Positions 45,732 through 53,632 of a stretch of DNA of 64,000 bases are shown here, piece after piece. The notes under the pieces are model-generated. The model was given only the letters and a program-made list of their open reading frames with translations, was not told the origin of the DNA and made no database searches. Source of the DNA: Arthrobacter gandavensis (lineage in GTDB: Bacteria > Actinomycetota > Actinomycetes > Actinomycetales > Micrococcaceae); NCBI RefSeq assembly GCF_009192735.1, contig NZ_VTFU01000001.1:806001-870000 (forward strand). The letters run 5' to 3'. Made by a program: the position numbers and the translations under genes. How positions within the stretch are numbered: the first letter of the stretch is position 1; every line of letters starts with the position of its first letter.

Positions 45732-45995
45732 ATGGCACCTATTGATCTCGAAACAATCCAGAACCAGGCCCGTAAACTTCTGGACTCCCGGATCGATTCA
45801 GTAACCGAGCTCGTAAAGGCCCGGCAACGCCGAGACGAGCTCCTGGAGCAGATCAAAGAGGCCGAACGGGATAACAAGCGCGCGTACACACGTGCACTCA
45901 GAGACGGATGGAGCGAGGACGAGCTGAGGAAACTAGGACTCGATGAAACAAACGGCGTGCGCCGGCGCCCCCGCGGCACGGCAACCCGGGAATAG
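45732..45995 (+). CDS. Coiled-coil hypothetical protein
   Basis: An 87-residue, highly charged helical protein (KARQRRDELLEQIKEAERDNKR, then SEDELRKLGLDE) with an Arg-rich tail. Small proteins of this look are frequent on actinobacterial plasmids. The ATG at 45732 and a GTG at 45723 are both possible, with only AAGGTG as ribosome site. Function unknown. Confidence 0.65.
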   Translation: MAPIDLETIQNQARKLLDSRIDSVTELVKARQRRDELLEQIKEAERDNKRAYTRALRDGWSEDELRKLGLDETNGVRRRPRGTATRE

Positions 45996-46174
45996 GCTGG
46001 TCTCCGACCGAGGGGCACGGCATGAGACGGTCGACTTCACATGCTGTCTATTGCGGGTGTTTCACTAAGATCTCTGAGAGCTAGCGGAAAGCAGTCAGCG
46101 CGAGACTTAGTTGCGCATCGCCTATGGGTAGAACTCGAAGAGAGCCCGCGAGATGATGAATTTAGGGGGGCGGG

Positions 46175-46549
46175 GTGTCGCTGGAGGCCTTTATCAGTGT
46201 TGGCATGTTTTTCATCCTGCCAGCCGCCGCCTTTGTCATTGGCGCAGCGGGCTTTTTCATCCGCGCAATCACCTGGCGCGGATACTTGGTGGGGGGTCTT
46301 TCGACTTGTGTAGTGATCCCTGTCGGAGCATATTTCCTGATGGGAGTGCTCGGAGCCTTAGCGCAGCCGCATGACGGGTACGGGGACCGCACCAAAAGGG
46401 GCACCGGACTGGATGGGATGGATATCTGGGTCGTATCTGTCGGCAATGCACTGTTTGGAGCCGCCGTGGTCGTACTGATGGCAGGGCTGCTGGCACTGGG
46501 AAAGCTAGTCGCGGCCGCCTTCGGACGGCCAAACTTTCCATCGCTATGA
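46175..46549 (+). CDS. Membrane protein, 124 aa
   Basis: The GTG at 46175 follows AGGGGGGCGGG. Four hydrophobic segments (about residues 9-32, 38-62, 82-92 and 94-117) and a loop rich in Gly/Asp (QPHDGYGDRTKRGTGLDG) are visible. No family is recognised. It is convergent with the HAAS-domain gene. Confidence 0.65.
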   Translation: MSLEAFISVGMFFILPAAAFVIGAAGFFIRAITWRGYLVGGLSTCVVIPVGAYFLMGVLGALAQPHDGYGDRTKRGTGLDGMDIWVVSVGNALFGAAVVVLMAGLLALGKLVAAAFGRPNFPSL

Positions 46550-46756
46550 GCCCGGTGCCGCTCCACATCGTCGGGGCATGCCATGCACAACATGATGCGT
46601 CCCGAAAACGGTCTATGTGGTTCTGTGCTGCGCTATTACTGCCCTTGATCACAACCAGCGGTACTTTGAGCTACGCGCCACTGCGCCGTGGAGGGGCATG
46701 TATCCACACATATCTGCCAACTCGGGAGAGGATGCTCCGTAGCGTGTTGGACGCCT

Positions 46757-47329
46757 TTACTTATCCAATGGTGTCGTTTCGCCAGGCGGGGGAACTGACT
46801 GAGCCGGATGTGCAGGACCCGGCACCGCTTCCCCCTTCGGAAGAAAGAATGCCGCACCGATGAGGGCGGCGAGTAAAGTAACTGTGCTGACGATGATGGG
46901 CAACCATGCGGCGGGGCTGCGGCGCCGACCTTTATTCAGTATCAAAATCCCGGAGATCAACGTTACTACAGCGAGAGGAACAGCGACAAAGGGCACTATA
47001 AAAACCAAAATCAGACTAAGACCTGCGGCAATACTCGCAATCACGGTTCCCCACGGCCGGGAGGCGGGCAGGGCTTCTGCTGATGGACTGATCTCGGTGC
47101 TGAGGTTTGCGATTCGCTCAACCGGACCCAGTTCATCCAGGACCAAGCGAACTGCTCTCGGATCAGGGACATCTTCCTCAGCGCTCAGCGCGTCAGCGAT
47201 ATGTTCTCGTACCGAAGCTACGATTTCATCACGGTCCTCCGACTGCGCAAGCGCCCTCTCAAGACTCGTCAGATAGGCAGAAATAAGCGACGATTCCGGC
47301 AACTTTTTGTTCACAGCATCAGCATTCAC
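46757..47329 (-). CDS. HAAS-domain (DUF1700-like) membrane protein
   Basis: A 190-residue protein. The N-terminal helical domain (SLISAYLTSLERALAQSEDRDEIV through DPRAVRLVLDELGPVERIA) is of the HAAS type that accompanies PadR regulators. Two to three membrane helices follow (about residues 95-130 and 143-167). Its ATG overlaps the PadR stop by four bases. Such pairs often modulate envelope functions; the output here is unknown. Confidence 0.82.
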   Translation of the reverse strand: MNADAVNKKLPESSLISAYLTSLERALAQSEDRDEIVASVREHIADALSAEEDVPDPRAVRLVLDELGPVERIANLSTEISPSAEALPASRPWGTVIASIAAGLSLILVFIVPFVAVPLAVVTLISGILILNKGRRRSPAAWLPIIVSTVTLLAALIGAAFFLPKGEAVPGPAHPAQSVPPPGETTPLDK

Positions 47330-47670
47330 AATGCGGTCTCCTTTAGGGCTTTTGTCACTCCGGCTGTGAAGGGACCCCAGGCATCTTTGAAGGACGCCAG
47401 AGCTACCTCACCCTGTTTTGTGAGTTTGTAATACCGACGAGGCGGACCTGAGGTCGATTCCTGCCAAGTCGTCTCCACCAGCCCTTGTTTGCGCAGCCTT
47501 GCCAAAAGCGGGTAGAGGGTACCCTCGCTTGCAAACAAGGCAGGGAACTGCGACAGATCAGCAGCAATCTGCAGCCCATACGATGGTGCGCGTTGGAGCT
47601 GCGCCATCACGCAGTATTCAAGCACGCCCTTACGCAGCTGAACGAGTATCGCTTCCTGGTTTAGTTCCAC
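47326..47670 (-). CDS. PadR family regulator
   Basis: A 114-residue winged-helix repressor. YGLQIAADLSQFPALFASEGTLYPLLARLRKQGLVE is the DNA-binding part and SGPPRRYYKLTKQG the wing. The GTG at 47670 follows GTGAGGACT; a longer frame upstream exists but would cross the operator. First gene of the operon with the HAAS protein and divergent from a secreted-protein gene. Confidence 0.9.
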   Translation of the reverse strand: MELNQEAILVQLRKGVLEYCVMAQLQRAPSYGLQIAADLSQFPALFASEGTLYPLLARLRKQGLVETTWQESTSGPPRRYYKLTKQGEVALASFKDAWGPFTAGVTKALKETAL

Positions 47671-47676
47671 AGTCCT

Positions 47677-47713
47677 CACTATACGGCTAACTATCGTGTA
47701 TCGCCAGATAGTG
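47677..47713. promoter_or_regulatory. Inverted repeat between PadR and secreted-protein genes
   Basis: CACTAT (47677-47682) pairs with ATAGTG (47708-47713), with an extra ATAG/CTAT copy in between. The position upstream of PadR suits autoregulation and possible control of the divergent secreted protein. Confidence 0.5.
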
Positions 47714-47792
47714 CGCTCTGCAATGAACCATGTTTTGATGCGTACATGGCGACGCATTGGGGGTCGCCTCTTTCATCACTCGAAGGGAAAAA

Positions 47793-48458
47793 ATGCGAAC
47801 ACGAAGGTTGATACTGGGGGTCGGATTGTCCCTGCTGGGACTGATCGGCTCGATGGGCACGGCGAACGCCGCCCCAGCAACGTCCGATTCCTCCACACAG
47901 GCACACACTCAGGTGAGGACGGTGGAATCCAAGCTTTCCCCTGACCTTAAGGACCATTTGGCAACGCTCCCCTCTGCGGACAAAGAGAGCTTTGTGGCCT
48001 CGATGCTGCCGGCGACGGAAACCATGACTACAGCAGCACCTGTTCCCCTTGATGCTGTCGCCAAAAAGAATGCCAATTCTGCTCAGTTGCGAGGCGACAC
48101 CATCTCCCCGATGGCCAACGGTTGCTGGACCGGACGGGTCGACTGGACTATACGAGCGACGGCTGGAAACACGCTCTACACCTATTACCACGTAGGCGGT
48201 TGGTGCGTAAGTGGTACATCCGTCACCTCGGCCTGGACTGCAGACTCCGGCGGGCAGACACACACTATAGGTTGGCGTCGCGACGGGCGTATCGGCCAGA
48301 GCAGCGGGGTTATCAGCAATCAAGGCCGCTCATACACCCAGCAGAAGTTTGTCCTGGGAACGGGGGGTTGGGATGTGCTGACAAACCAGCCTTGTGGTCG
48401 AGTCGCCGGGCTCTGGACTGCCGGATACAACTACTCTGCCACCTGCGGCATTTATTGA
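47793..48458 (+). CDS. Secreted protein with Trp/Gly/Cys-rich domain
   Basis: GAAGGGAAAA precedes the ATG at 47793. The signal peptide ends after TANA (about residue 27). A 75-residue helical pro-region is followed by a 110-residue beta-rich domain with four cysteines (NGCWTGRVDW, GGWCVSG, QPCGRVAG, SATCGIY) and many Trp and Tyr. The layout resembles a secreted zymogen or bacteriocin-like protein, but I recognise no family. Possible control by the divergent PadR. Confidence 0.75.
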   Translation: MRTRRLILGVGLSLLGLIGSMGTANAAPATSDSSTQAHTQVRTVESKLSPDLKDHLATLPSADKESFVASMLPATETMTTAAPVPLDAVAKKNANSAQLRGDTISPMANGCWTGRVDWTIRATAGNTLYTYYHVGGWCVSGTSVTSAWTADSGGQTHTIGWRRDGRIGQSSGVISNQGRSYTQQKFVLGTGGWDVLTNQPCGRVAGLWTAGYNYSATCGIY

Positions 48459-48545
48459 GCACCTGCATTTGATGATGCTGATGCTATGGGAGGGTCATCA
48501 AATGTGTGTTCAGTGATCGCAGGCTGACACAAGAAAATAAAGACT

Positions 48546-48588
48546 CCTAGGGGTGCTCCCGGCCGCTTGGTCAGGGAGCACTCCTAGG
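48546..48588 (+). terminator. Hairpin after the secreted-protein gene
   Basis: CCTAGG-G-GTGCTCCC (48546-48560) pairs with GGGAGCAC-T-CCTAGG (48574-48588), one mismatch in a 15-bp stem. There is no T-run, so it may act as a transcript stabiliser or weak bidirectional terminator. Confidence 0.6.
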
Positions 48589-48732
48589 ATATTGGAACTG
48601 ATTTGACGCAAAGCGGGCGACTTTGACAGGTCGTTCCCGTTGAGACTCATCAGAAACTGCCCTTTTACTCGTAGGCCAGGACCGGTCAACTAGAGGGACG
48701 GCGTCCCGATGAGGGATCAACCAACGGGTGCT

Positions 48733-49593
48733 TTACCTTACACGGATGGACTGCATAGCTTCTCGCGGTTCCCCGTCCTCGGTCCAGGTCATAGTGACTT
48801 TTGCATTGCCTGAATGGAGTGCCATCAGACTGAACTGCAGCTCGGAATTTTTGGTTAGGTCGAAGGGTGCGGGTCTCTCGAATATGAACTGGCCGTCAAT
48901 TTCCTCCACGGTGACGTGGACGTCAGAAGCAGTAGTATCCCCTTTATTGCCGATGACTAGGTGATTCGCTGTCGTCCGATAGCGCGGTTTTCCCTTGCTA
49001 TCGACGCCGTTCTGTTCTCTTTGGTAGTCATGGCGAGCTTCTAGGACAGCTCCTGTAGTACTTGCGGTCCGACTGGTTGTCGAGGACCAATTCTGCGTGT
49101 TTACATCGAAGTCAATGGCATTCGACACCTGATTAGCCAGATTCTCAGGGCTGCTGTACTCCCCGAGAAGCCCCTCAGACTCCATGTCCTTCTTGAACTG
49201 AGCGAGTTTCGCCAGCTGATCTGGGTCAGCAGATCTGGGAATGTCCTCGGTCGAGAAGTAAACGTGGACCGGCTTGCCGGCAGCATGTGCTCGCTTTATT
49301 TCCTCAGCGGTACCCGACACGGCTTCCGGAGTCTCAGTGCCAAGCCGAGAATCGAAGAAGGCCACCACAACATCCGCGCGGTCCACGGCCTGGGCGTTGA
49401 TTACCGACTGAGGGTGTCCGCCCAATACCGGGACGGAGTGCTGCTCGTACAGCCATGGCACGGCGACCACGCTTTCACGTTCGCCGCGACTGACATTCCA
49501 CCTGCTCAGTTGGAGTTGGATCGCTGCTCGTTCGTCAGCGGTGTCACCAGGGGACGCTATAAGGACGACTATGGCGGTAGCAGTAAAAGGCAT
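48733..49593 (-). CDS. TIR-like/DUF4062-like protein with C-terminal beta-sandwich
   Basis: A 286-residue protein. Residues 6-160 form a flavodoxin-like effector domain opening VVLIASPGDTADERAAI, with ADVVVAFFDSRLG and GTAEEIKRAHAAGKPVHVYFS. E97/E98 occupies the place of the TIR/deoxyribosyltransferase-type glutamate. A Ser/Thr linker leads to a beta-rich segment (HLVIGNKGDTTASDVHVTVEE to TMTWTEDGEP) like an Ig fold. Such domains occur in prokaryotic NAD-depleting or STAND defence proteins. Enzymatic activity is inferred. Confidence 0.72.
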   Translation of the reverse strand: MPFTATAIVVLIASPGDTADERAAIQLQLSRWNVSRGERESVVAVPWLYEQHSVPVLGGHPQSVINAQAVDRADVVVAFFDSRLGTETPEAVSGTAEEIKRAHAAGKPVHVYFSTEDIPRSADPDQLAKLAQFKKDMESEGLLGEYSSPENLANQVSNAIDFDVNTQNWSSTTSRTASTTGAVLEARHDYQREQNGVDSKGKPRYRTTANHLVIGNKGDTTASDVHVTVEEIDGQFIFERPAPFDLTKNSELQFSLMALHSGNAKVTMTWTEDGEPREAMQSIRVR

Positions 49594-49797
49594 GGTGCCA
49601 TTCTGTCCTACTCCTCCAGACTTTCTCCGAACCGCATGCTGTTCATTTGCGCAGACGTGCGCCCGCAAGCCGGTCGCCTACCGGCCGTCCCCGTGGCCTT
49701 CCTGCTGATTTAGGAGACCTGTGTCATGACGGCTCCGGATGATTCCCGTATGACCTGCCTGAGAAACTACCCGGTGCGCGTGCGACAAACGGACGCA

Positions 49798-50418
49798 CTA
49801 CCGTGAGAGGAGCTTTTCACCGTCGGGGCGCAGTTCCCCGGTGGGTGAGACGTGGCGGTAGAGGGTTTGGCGGGTGACGCCGAGTTCGGCGCAGAGGTCG
49901 CTGACCCTGGTTTCTGGTTTGCCCATGGACGCCATGGCGAGCCTGAGTTTCGCCGGCGTCATCTTGTAGGGGCGTCCTCCGTTCCGGCCGCGGGCCCGGG
50001 CGGAGGCGAGCCCGGCCAGGGTGCGTTCGGAGATGAGCTCGCGTTCAAATTCGGCCAGGGCGGCGAAGATCCCGAAGACAAGCTTCCCGGAAGCGGTGGT
50101 GGTGTCGATGGCAGCGCCCTGGCCGGTGAGGACTTTGAGCCCGATGCCTCGTTCGGTGAGGTCGTGGACGATGTTGACCAGGTGGCGCAGGTCCCGGCCG
50201 AGCCGGTCCAGTTTCCAGACCATGAGGGTGTCGCCGTGGCGCAAGGCCTTAAGGCAGGCAGCCAGCTCGGGCCTGTCGTCCTTCTTCCCGGAGGCACGTT
50301 CTTCATAGAGGGAGTCGGCACCGACGCCGGCGGCCAGGAGTGCGTCGCGCTGCAGGTCCGTAGTCTGTGACCCGTCTGTCTTTGAGACGCGCATATATCC
50401 AACGAGCACAGCCGTCAC
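49798..50418 (-). CDS. Serine resolvase (Tn3 type)
   Basis: A 206-residue small serine recombinase. VGYMRVSKTDGS has the nucleophile at S12. WKLDRLGRDLRHL and the E-helix (AALAEFERELISERTLAGL) are intact, and the HTH TRVSDLCAELGVTRQTLYRHV ends the protein. The GTG start follows GAGGGGT. A paired inverted repeat upstream (50441-50492) is its likely res site. No transposase gene is nearby, so it may be a plasmid dimer resolution system. Confidence 0.94.
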   Translation of the reverse strand: MTAVLVGYMRVSKTDGSQTTDLQRDALLAAGVGADSLYEERASGKKDDRPELAACLKALRHGDTLMVWKLDRLGRDLRHLVNIVHDLTERGIGLKVLTGQGAAIDTTTASGKLVFGIFAALAEFERELISERTLAGLASARARGRNGGRPYKMTPAKLRLAMASMGKPETRVSDLCAELGVTRQTLYRHVSPTGELRPDGEKLLSR

Positions 50419-50440
50419 CCCTCATCATTTATACGTTCGT

Positions 50441-50492
50441 TTAAGTGACATACCGCGGTCGAATCGAACTGGAATCAGATTACGTCACTTAA
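50441..50492. promoter_or_regulatory. res-like site of the resolvase
   Basis: TTAAGTGAC (50441-50449) and GTCACTTAA (50484-50492) form a perfect 9-base inverted repeat with a 34-base spacer. Both are flanked outward by an ATTTATA/ATTTATT stretch. The position just upstream of the resolvase gene and this layout fit recombinase subsites overlapping its promoter. Confidence 0.65.
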
Positions 50493-50512
50493 TCCGTTAT
50501 TTATTCTAAGTC

Positions 50513-51026
50513 ATGCAAAGGGCTACTGATTCACTGTTTGTGACAAGAAACCGAGCGGCAGGTGAAGCTCGGCGAAGGTTTCCAGGCGACGGCCCACGAA
50601 TTCTTCACTTCTGCATCCGTACCGTGCGAAGTCGTAGAGCTTCCCACGGAGCATCTGGCATGGCCAACGTGCCCGGCTCACGCACGTGTGTAGATTCTGT
50701 ACCCACTCCCCTACCTCCCTTGGTGTGCAGTGGAGTAGTAAGCAACAACCAGATGAGTGCAGAGGAGTACGAAAAACCAGTGCTCAACACTCGTCTGCAC
50801 AACTGTGAGAACAAGCGGCCAGCCATGCAGGCGAGTATGGCAAATGACAAAACCTATGGGTCAAAAAGGATCCTTTTTGGGCCCCCGTCCAAGCCGCCAG
50901 GTTGTGTTGCACGGGCGATCATGCGGCCAAGTTTCCATTGGTCCGCACTTTTGTGGGGTAATCCAAATTTTCTTCATATAACGCCTTCGAGGCTTACAAC
51001 GCAAAAGAGACTACTTTGGAGGGGCT
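50513..51026. other. 514-bp region with an 18-bp palindrome, no confident gene
   Basis: No frame shows coding bias plus a ribosome site. The perfect palindrome CAAAAAGGATCCTTTTTG lies at 50862-50879, about 150 bases before the sigma factor gene. An AGTAGTAAGCAACAACCAG stretch and a T-rich TTCTTCATATAAC box near 50980 may hold the sigma-gene promoter. Confidence 0.5.
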
Positions 51027-51824
51027 ATGTACCAAAAAGAGAAAAAAGGCGACCAAGACGCCTCTAACCCGCCTGGATCACGGTTCCCGGCCCTGACAAT
51101 AGGTCAACGGGAATGGTCCCAAGCTGACCTGGCAGATGCCATCGTCAAGAACAGACTGACACCCGCCGAGCACAGCCTTGTCAGCGAGTACTTGTGGCTT
51201 ATCGGATTCAAATTCATCAAGAAGCAACTGCGCACGGGGGAACTAGCCCATGCTTCTGCGAGCATGGGACGGCCGGTCATGTTTAAGCACGATGACCAGC
51301 GCCAGCTGTCCGAATCGGAAGAACTTCGAGATGAGCTGGCGACGGAGGTTTTACTCGGTGCTGTCCCGAACTTCTTTAAGAACGTACAGTACTGGTCCCC
51401 AGAAAAGGGCGCCTCTCTGACAACATACTTTTTCGGCAGCTGCAAACAACATTTCAAAGGCGCATACCTCACCTGGGCGAAGGGTCGAGATCGACGCTGG
51501 TTCTCCGCAGCCGATACCGCGGTTGCACCGTGGATGGATCCCAACTACTCCAGATCGTTCACTGATCAAGTAGAAGTCGAAGATACAATTCGCCAAATTT
51601 TTGATCTGGCAAAGTCCAATCAAAAGCCCATACTCGGACTCCTTTATCAGGGCTACTCCCAAGCTGACGCTGCGACAAAGCTGGGGTTAACGTCTAAAGC
51701 CGTTGAGGGGCGGATGTACCAGCTGCGCAAGCAAGTCATCCTGGCCGTCCGTGCCGGCAAGATTACTCCTCCGAGCGGGTTCGCTTCTGGCTGCTCCGCT
51801 GAGCAAACCAAAACGGCTGCGTGA
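51027..51824 (+). CDS. Sigma-70-like RNA polymerase sigma factor
   Basis: A 265-residue protein related to sigma-70. Residues 35-175 look like region 2 (NRLTPAEHSLVSEYLWLIGFKFI, then GASLTTYFFGSCKQHFKGAYL). Residues 200-245 are region 4 (QKPILGLLYQGYSQADAATKLGLTSKAVEGRMYQLRKQV). GGAGGGGCT precedes the ATG at 51027. It is coupled to a small membrane-protein gene four bases downstream, which may be its anti-sigma or an output. Promoter specificity unknown. Confidence 0.85.
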   Translation: MYQKEKKGDQDASNPPGSRFPALTIGQREWSQADLADAIVKNRLTPAEHSLVSEYLWLIGFKFIKKQLRTGELAHASASMGRPVMFKHDDQRQLSESEELRDELATEVLLGAVPNFFKNVQYWSPEKGASLTTYFFGSCKQHFKGAYLTWAKGRDRRWFSAADTAVAPWMDPNYSRSFTDQVEVEDTIRQIFDLAKSNQKPILGLLYQGYSQADAATKLGLTSKAVEGRMYQLRKQVILAVRAGKITPPSGFASGCSAEQTKTAA

Positions 51825-51828
51825 TCTA

Positions 51829-52077
51829 ATGAGTAAACATCCCACCACACTTGTTTCAGTCATCGATCGCGCTCTGGACAACGATGAACGAACACTCCGC
51901 CTCCAAGCACTAATCCTCACCATAACCGGATGTGTCCTGGCCCTTGCCGTACTACTTGCAACCGTCCTAGCCCTATCAGGAGGACACATTGTGGTCCCAA
52001 TAGGGTTAGGATCGGCGTCGCTTCTGTGGATAGGAGCCAAAGCCCGGAGGCTTCTCAAGAAGAATATTCCGGCATGA
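51829..52077 (+). CDS. Small two-TM protein coupled to the sigma factor
   Basis: An 82-residue protein with a soluble N-terminus (SVIDRALDNDERTLRLQ) and two hydrophobic helices (about residues 28-48 and 52-68), then a basic tail (KARRLLKKN). The ATG at 51829 lies four bases after the sigma stop. An anti-sigma or sensor function is possible from context only. Confidence 0.72.
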   Translation: MSKHPTTLVSVIDRALDNDERTLRLQALILTITGCVLALAVLLATVLALSGGHIVVPIGLGSASLLWIGAKARRLLKKNIPA

Positions 52078-52096
52078 AACATGCGGAGCCCGCGAC

Positions 52097-53092
52097 TTAC
52101 AAACCGTTAACCCGTCGAGTTGGGGCTTCTTTGGCCAAAACCGCTCTCAGCTGGTGGTCAACGCGCCTGAAAGAGTACTCGGAAGACCTCACTGAATCGA
52201 AAATTCTGCCTACACCCGAGATGCTGGCGAGATCATTGCAGATGTCAATTACGAGCAGCTCTACGTCAGTCATACGCTTCTCCAGCGGAGCATAACCCTC
52301 CGCGAAATGATATCGCTCGGCTGGATCGGGGTCATGCAGGTCACCGAAGACCCCGATGTTCCATCTGGCCTGACTCCAATCCGATATTTCAGGAAGAATT
52401 TGGGGTCTTTTAGTGAAGCGGAACGTCCGATAGCGCAGCGGTTTGACAGTCGTGAAACCCACAAGAGACGTGCTGCCGGTGAGGATATGTCCTTGCTCGA
52501 CCACGTGCTTCACCTTGTGTTCTGCTCCTGCATACAGGATGAGGTCCCGGGATATCTGCATTGATCCAACGCCAACATGCATAACTCGGTGTCGGTCTAT
52601 ACGGGCTAGCTCGTTGAGCCAGTACAACGGCGACAGATGGGGATCCTGATGCTTCGACCCATCACGAGGGTGGCAGTAGGGCTGATTTCTCTCCAAGAAG
52701 TCCCCAACCGCCGTCTCCACTACACCATTCTTAATAACCTTCGTGGCTCGGAACTTGCTCGGCGACTCAGTAATGGGGAACTCAATTAGATTCTCTCGGG
52801 CTGGCGGAAAGCTATTCTGTCGAACACCAACACACGCATACAACGCGTTGTCCAAGGCGGCTCTCTGCTGCTGCAACCACATACCAAAATGAAGCCCCAG
52901 TGCCGGCGGAACGCTCCGCCTCTCATGCCCCATCAATCGGTGGTCGAAAGCCGTATCTGAGATCAACGAAAACTCGTATGGAACGCTTGCAAGGTGCGCG
53001 TTCCATTTTGTTCGAAACTGCTCCCTCTGATTCTGGGCTTCCTTCAACCTCAGCAGAGTCCCCTCGAATGCTTCCTCCGCCTCGAAACTCAT
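52097..53092 (-). CDS. Hypothetical protein, 331 aa
   Basis: The protein begins with a long helix (ALEVAEEAFEGTLLRLKEAQ-like region, residues 4-45), followed by RSVPPALGLHFGMWLQQQRAALDNALYACVG, a pattern seen in some uncharacterised HEPN-like helical bundles. A later ELARIDRHRVMHVG adds an R-containing helix. No named family. It is convergent with the sigma cassette and separated from the next minus-strand gene by 26 bases, so these may be co-transcribed. Confidence 0.68.
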   Translation of the reverse strand: MSFEAEEAFEGTLLRLKEAQNQREQFRTKWNAHLASVPYEFSLISDTAFDHRLMGHERRSVPPALGLHFGMWLQQQRAALDNALYACVGVRQNSFPPARENLIEFPITESPSKFRATKVIKNGVVETAVGDFLERNQPYCHPRDGSKHQDPHLSPLYWLNELARIDRHRVMHVGVGSMQISRDLILYAGAEHKVKHVVEQGHILTGSTSLVGFTTVKPLRYRTFRFTKRPQILPEISDWSQARWNIGVFGDLHDPDPAERYHFAEGYAPLEKRMTDVELLVIDICNDLASISGVGRIFDSVRSSEYSFRRVDHQLRAVLAKEAPTRRVNGL

Positions 53093-53118
53093 GACTGAAG
53101 TCTATTCGCCTTGGCGGC

Positions 53119-53619
53119 TTATCCGTTTGTCCATCCCCGGTCCTGAAACGACTCACGATCACGGTGTCGCTGATCCAGATACGCTTGCTCCCCCGTGAGC
53201 ACGCGAGTCACCACCTTCTCACCGCCCCCTCGGACAAGAGTGCTTTCTCCAACCTCCAACCAAGTTGCATGTTGCCCCTTACCGTGATGTTTCCCTTCAC
53301 AGGAGCAAGTGCAGTCATCCCCTTGCGCCTTACGGCATCGCAGATCGCACTTCTCAGTCTCGTTGTAGTGCATTTCGATTTCGACCCTGCCATCTCGTAT
53401 CGCTATCGACTCAGCGACCTCAGTAAGATGCTCCCGGGCAATGGTCCAGTAACCCGACCAGCCCGGCTGCCCCTCCGCTGCATTTACCCATGTCGGGCGT
53501 ATTGCTGCTCCAGCGGCGGTCTTGAACATACTCTTATTCGAGGGTTCATCTCCTCGAGGTGCACGCAGTCCTCGAACTTCAATTCGCCCACGTATTGGAC
53601 GGATAATTAGAGCGGTCAT
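53119..53619 (-). CDS. Cys-rich hypothetical protein, 166 aa
   Basis: The ATG at 53619 starts MTALIIRPIRGRIEVRGLR. A cluster of five cysteines and two histidines (CDLRCRKAQGDDCTCSCEGKHHG) in the second half suggests a zinc-binding ribbon. The C-terminus is charged (LDQRHRDRESFQDRGW). It lies 13 bases after the HA-domain gene and 26 bases before the 331-aa gene, all on the minus strand. Phage or plasmid origin is likely; function unknown. Confidence 0.65.
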   Translation of the reverse strand: MTALIIRPIRGRIEVRGLRAPRGDEPSNKSMFKTAAGAAIRPTWVNAAEGQPGWSGYWTIAREHLTEVAESIAIRDGRVEIEMHYNETEKCDLRCRKAQGDDCTCSCEGKHHGKGQHATWLEVGESTLVRGGGEKVVTRVLTGEQAYLDQRHRDRESFQDRGWTNG

Positions 53620-53632
53620 GGGCAGAGCGTAC

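Noticed and set aside
45002-46018. Long minus-strand frame across the second 49-bp repeat
   Set aside because: It is Ser/Arg-rich and crosses a repeat and two plus-strand genes with better coding bias.
50513-51067. A 184-codon plus-strand frame before the sigma factor
   Set aside because: Composition is irregular, no ribosome site is present and it overlaps the sigma gene start in another frame.
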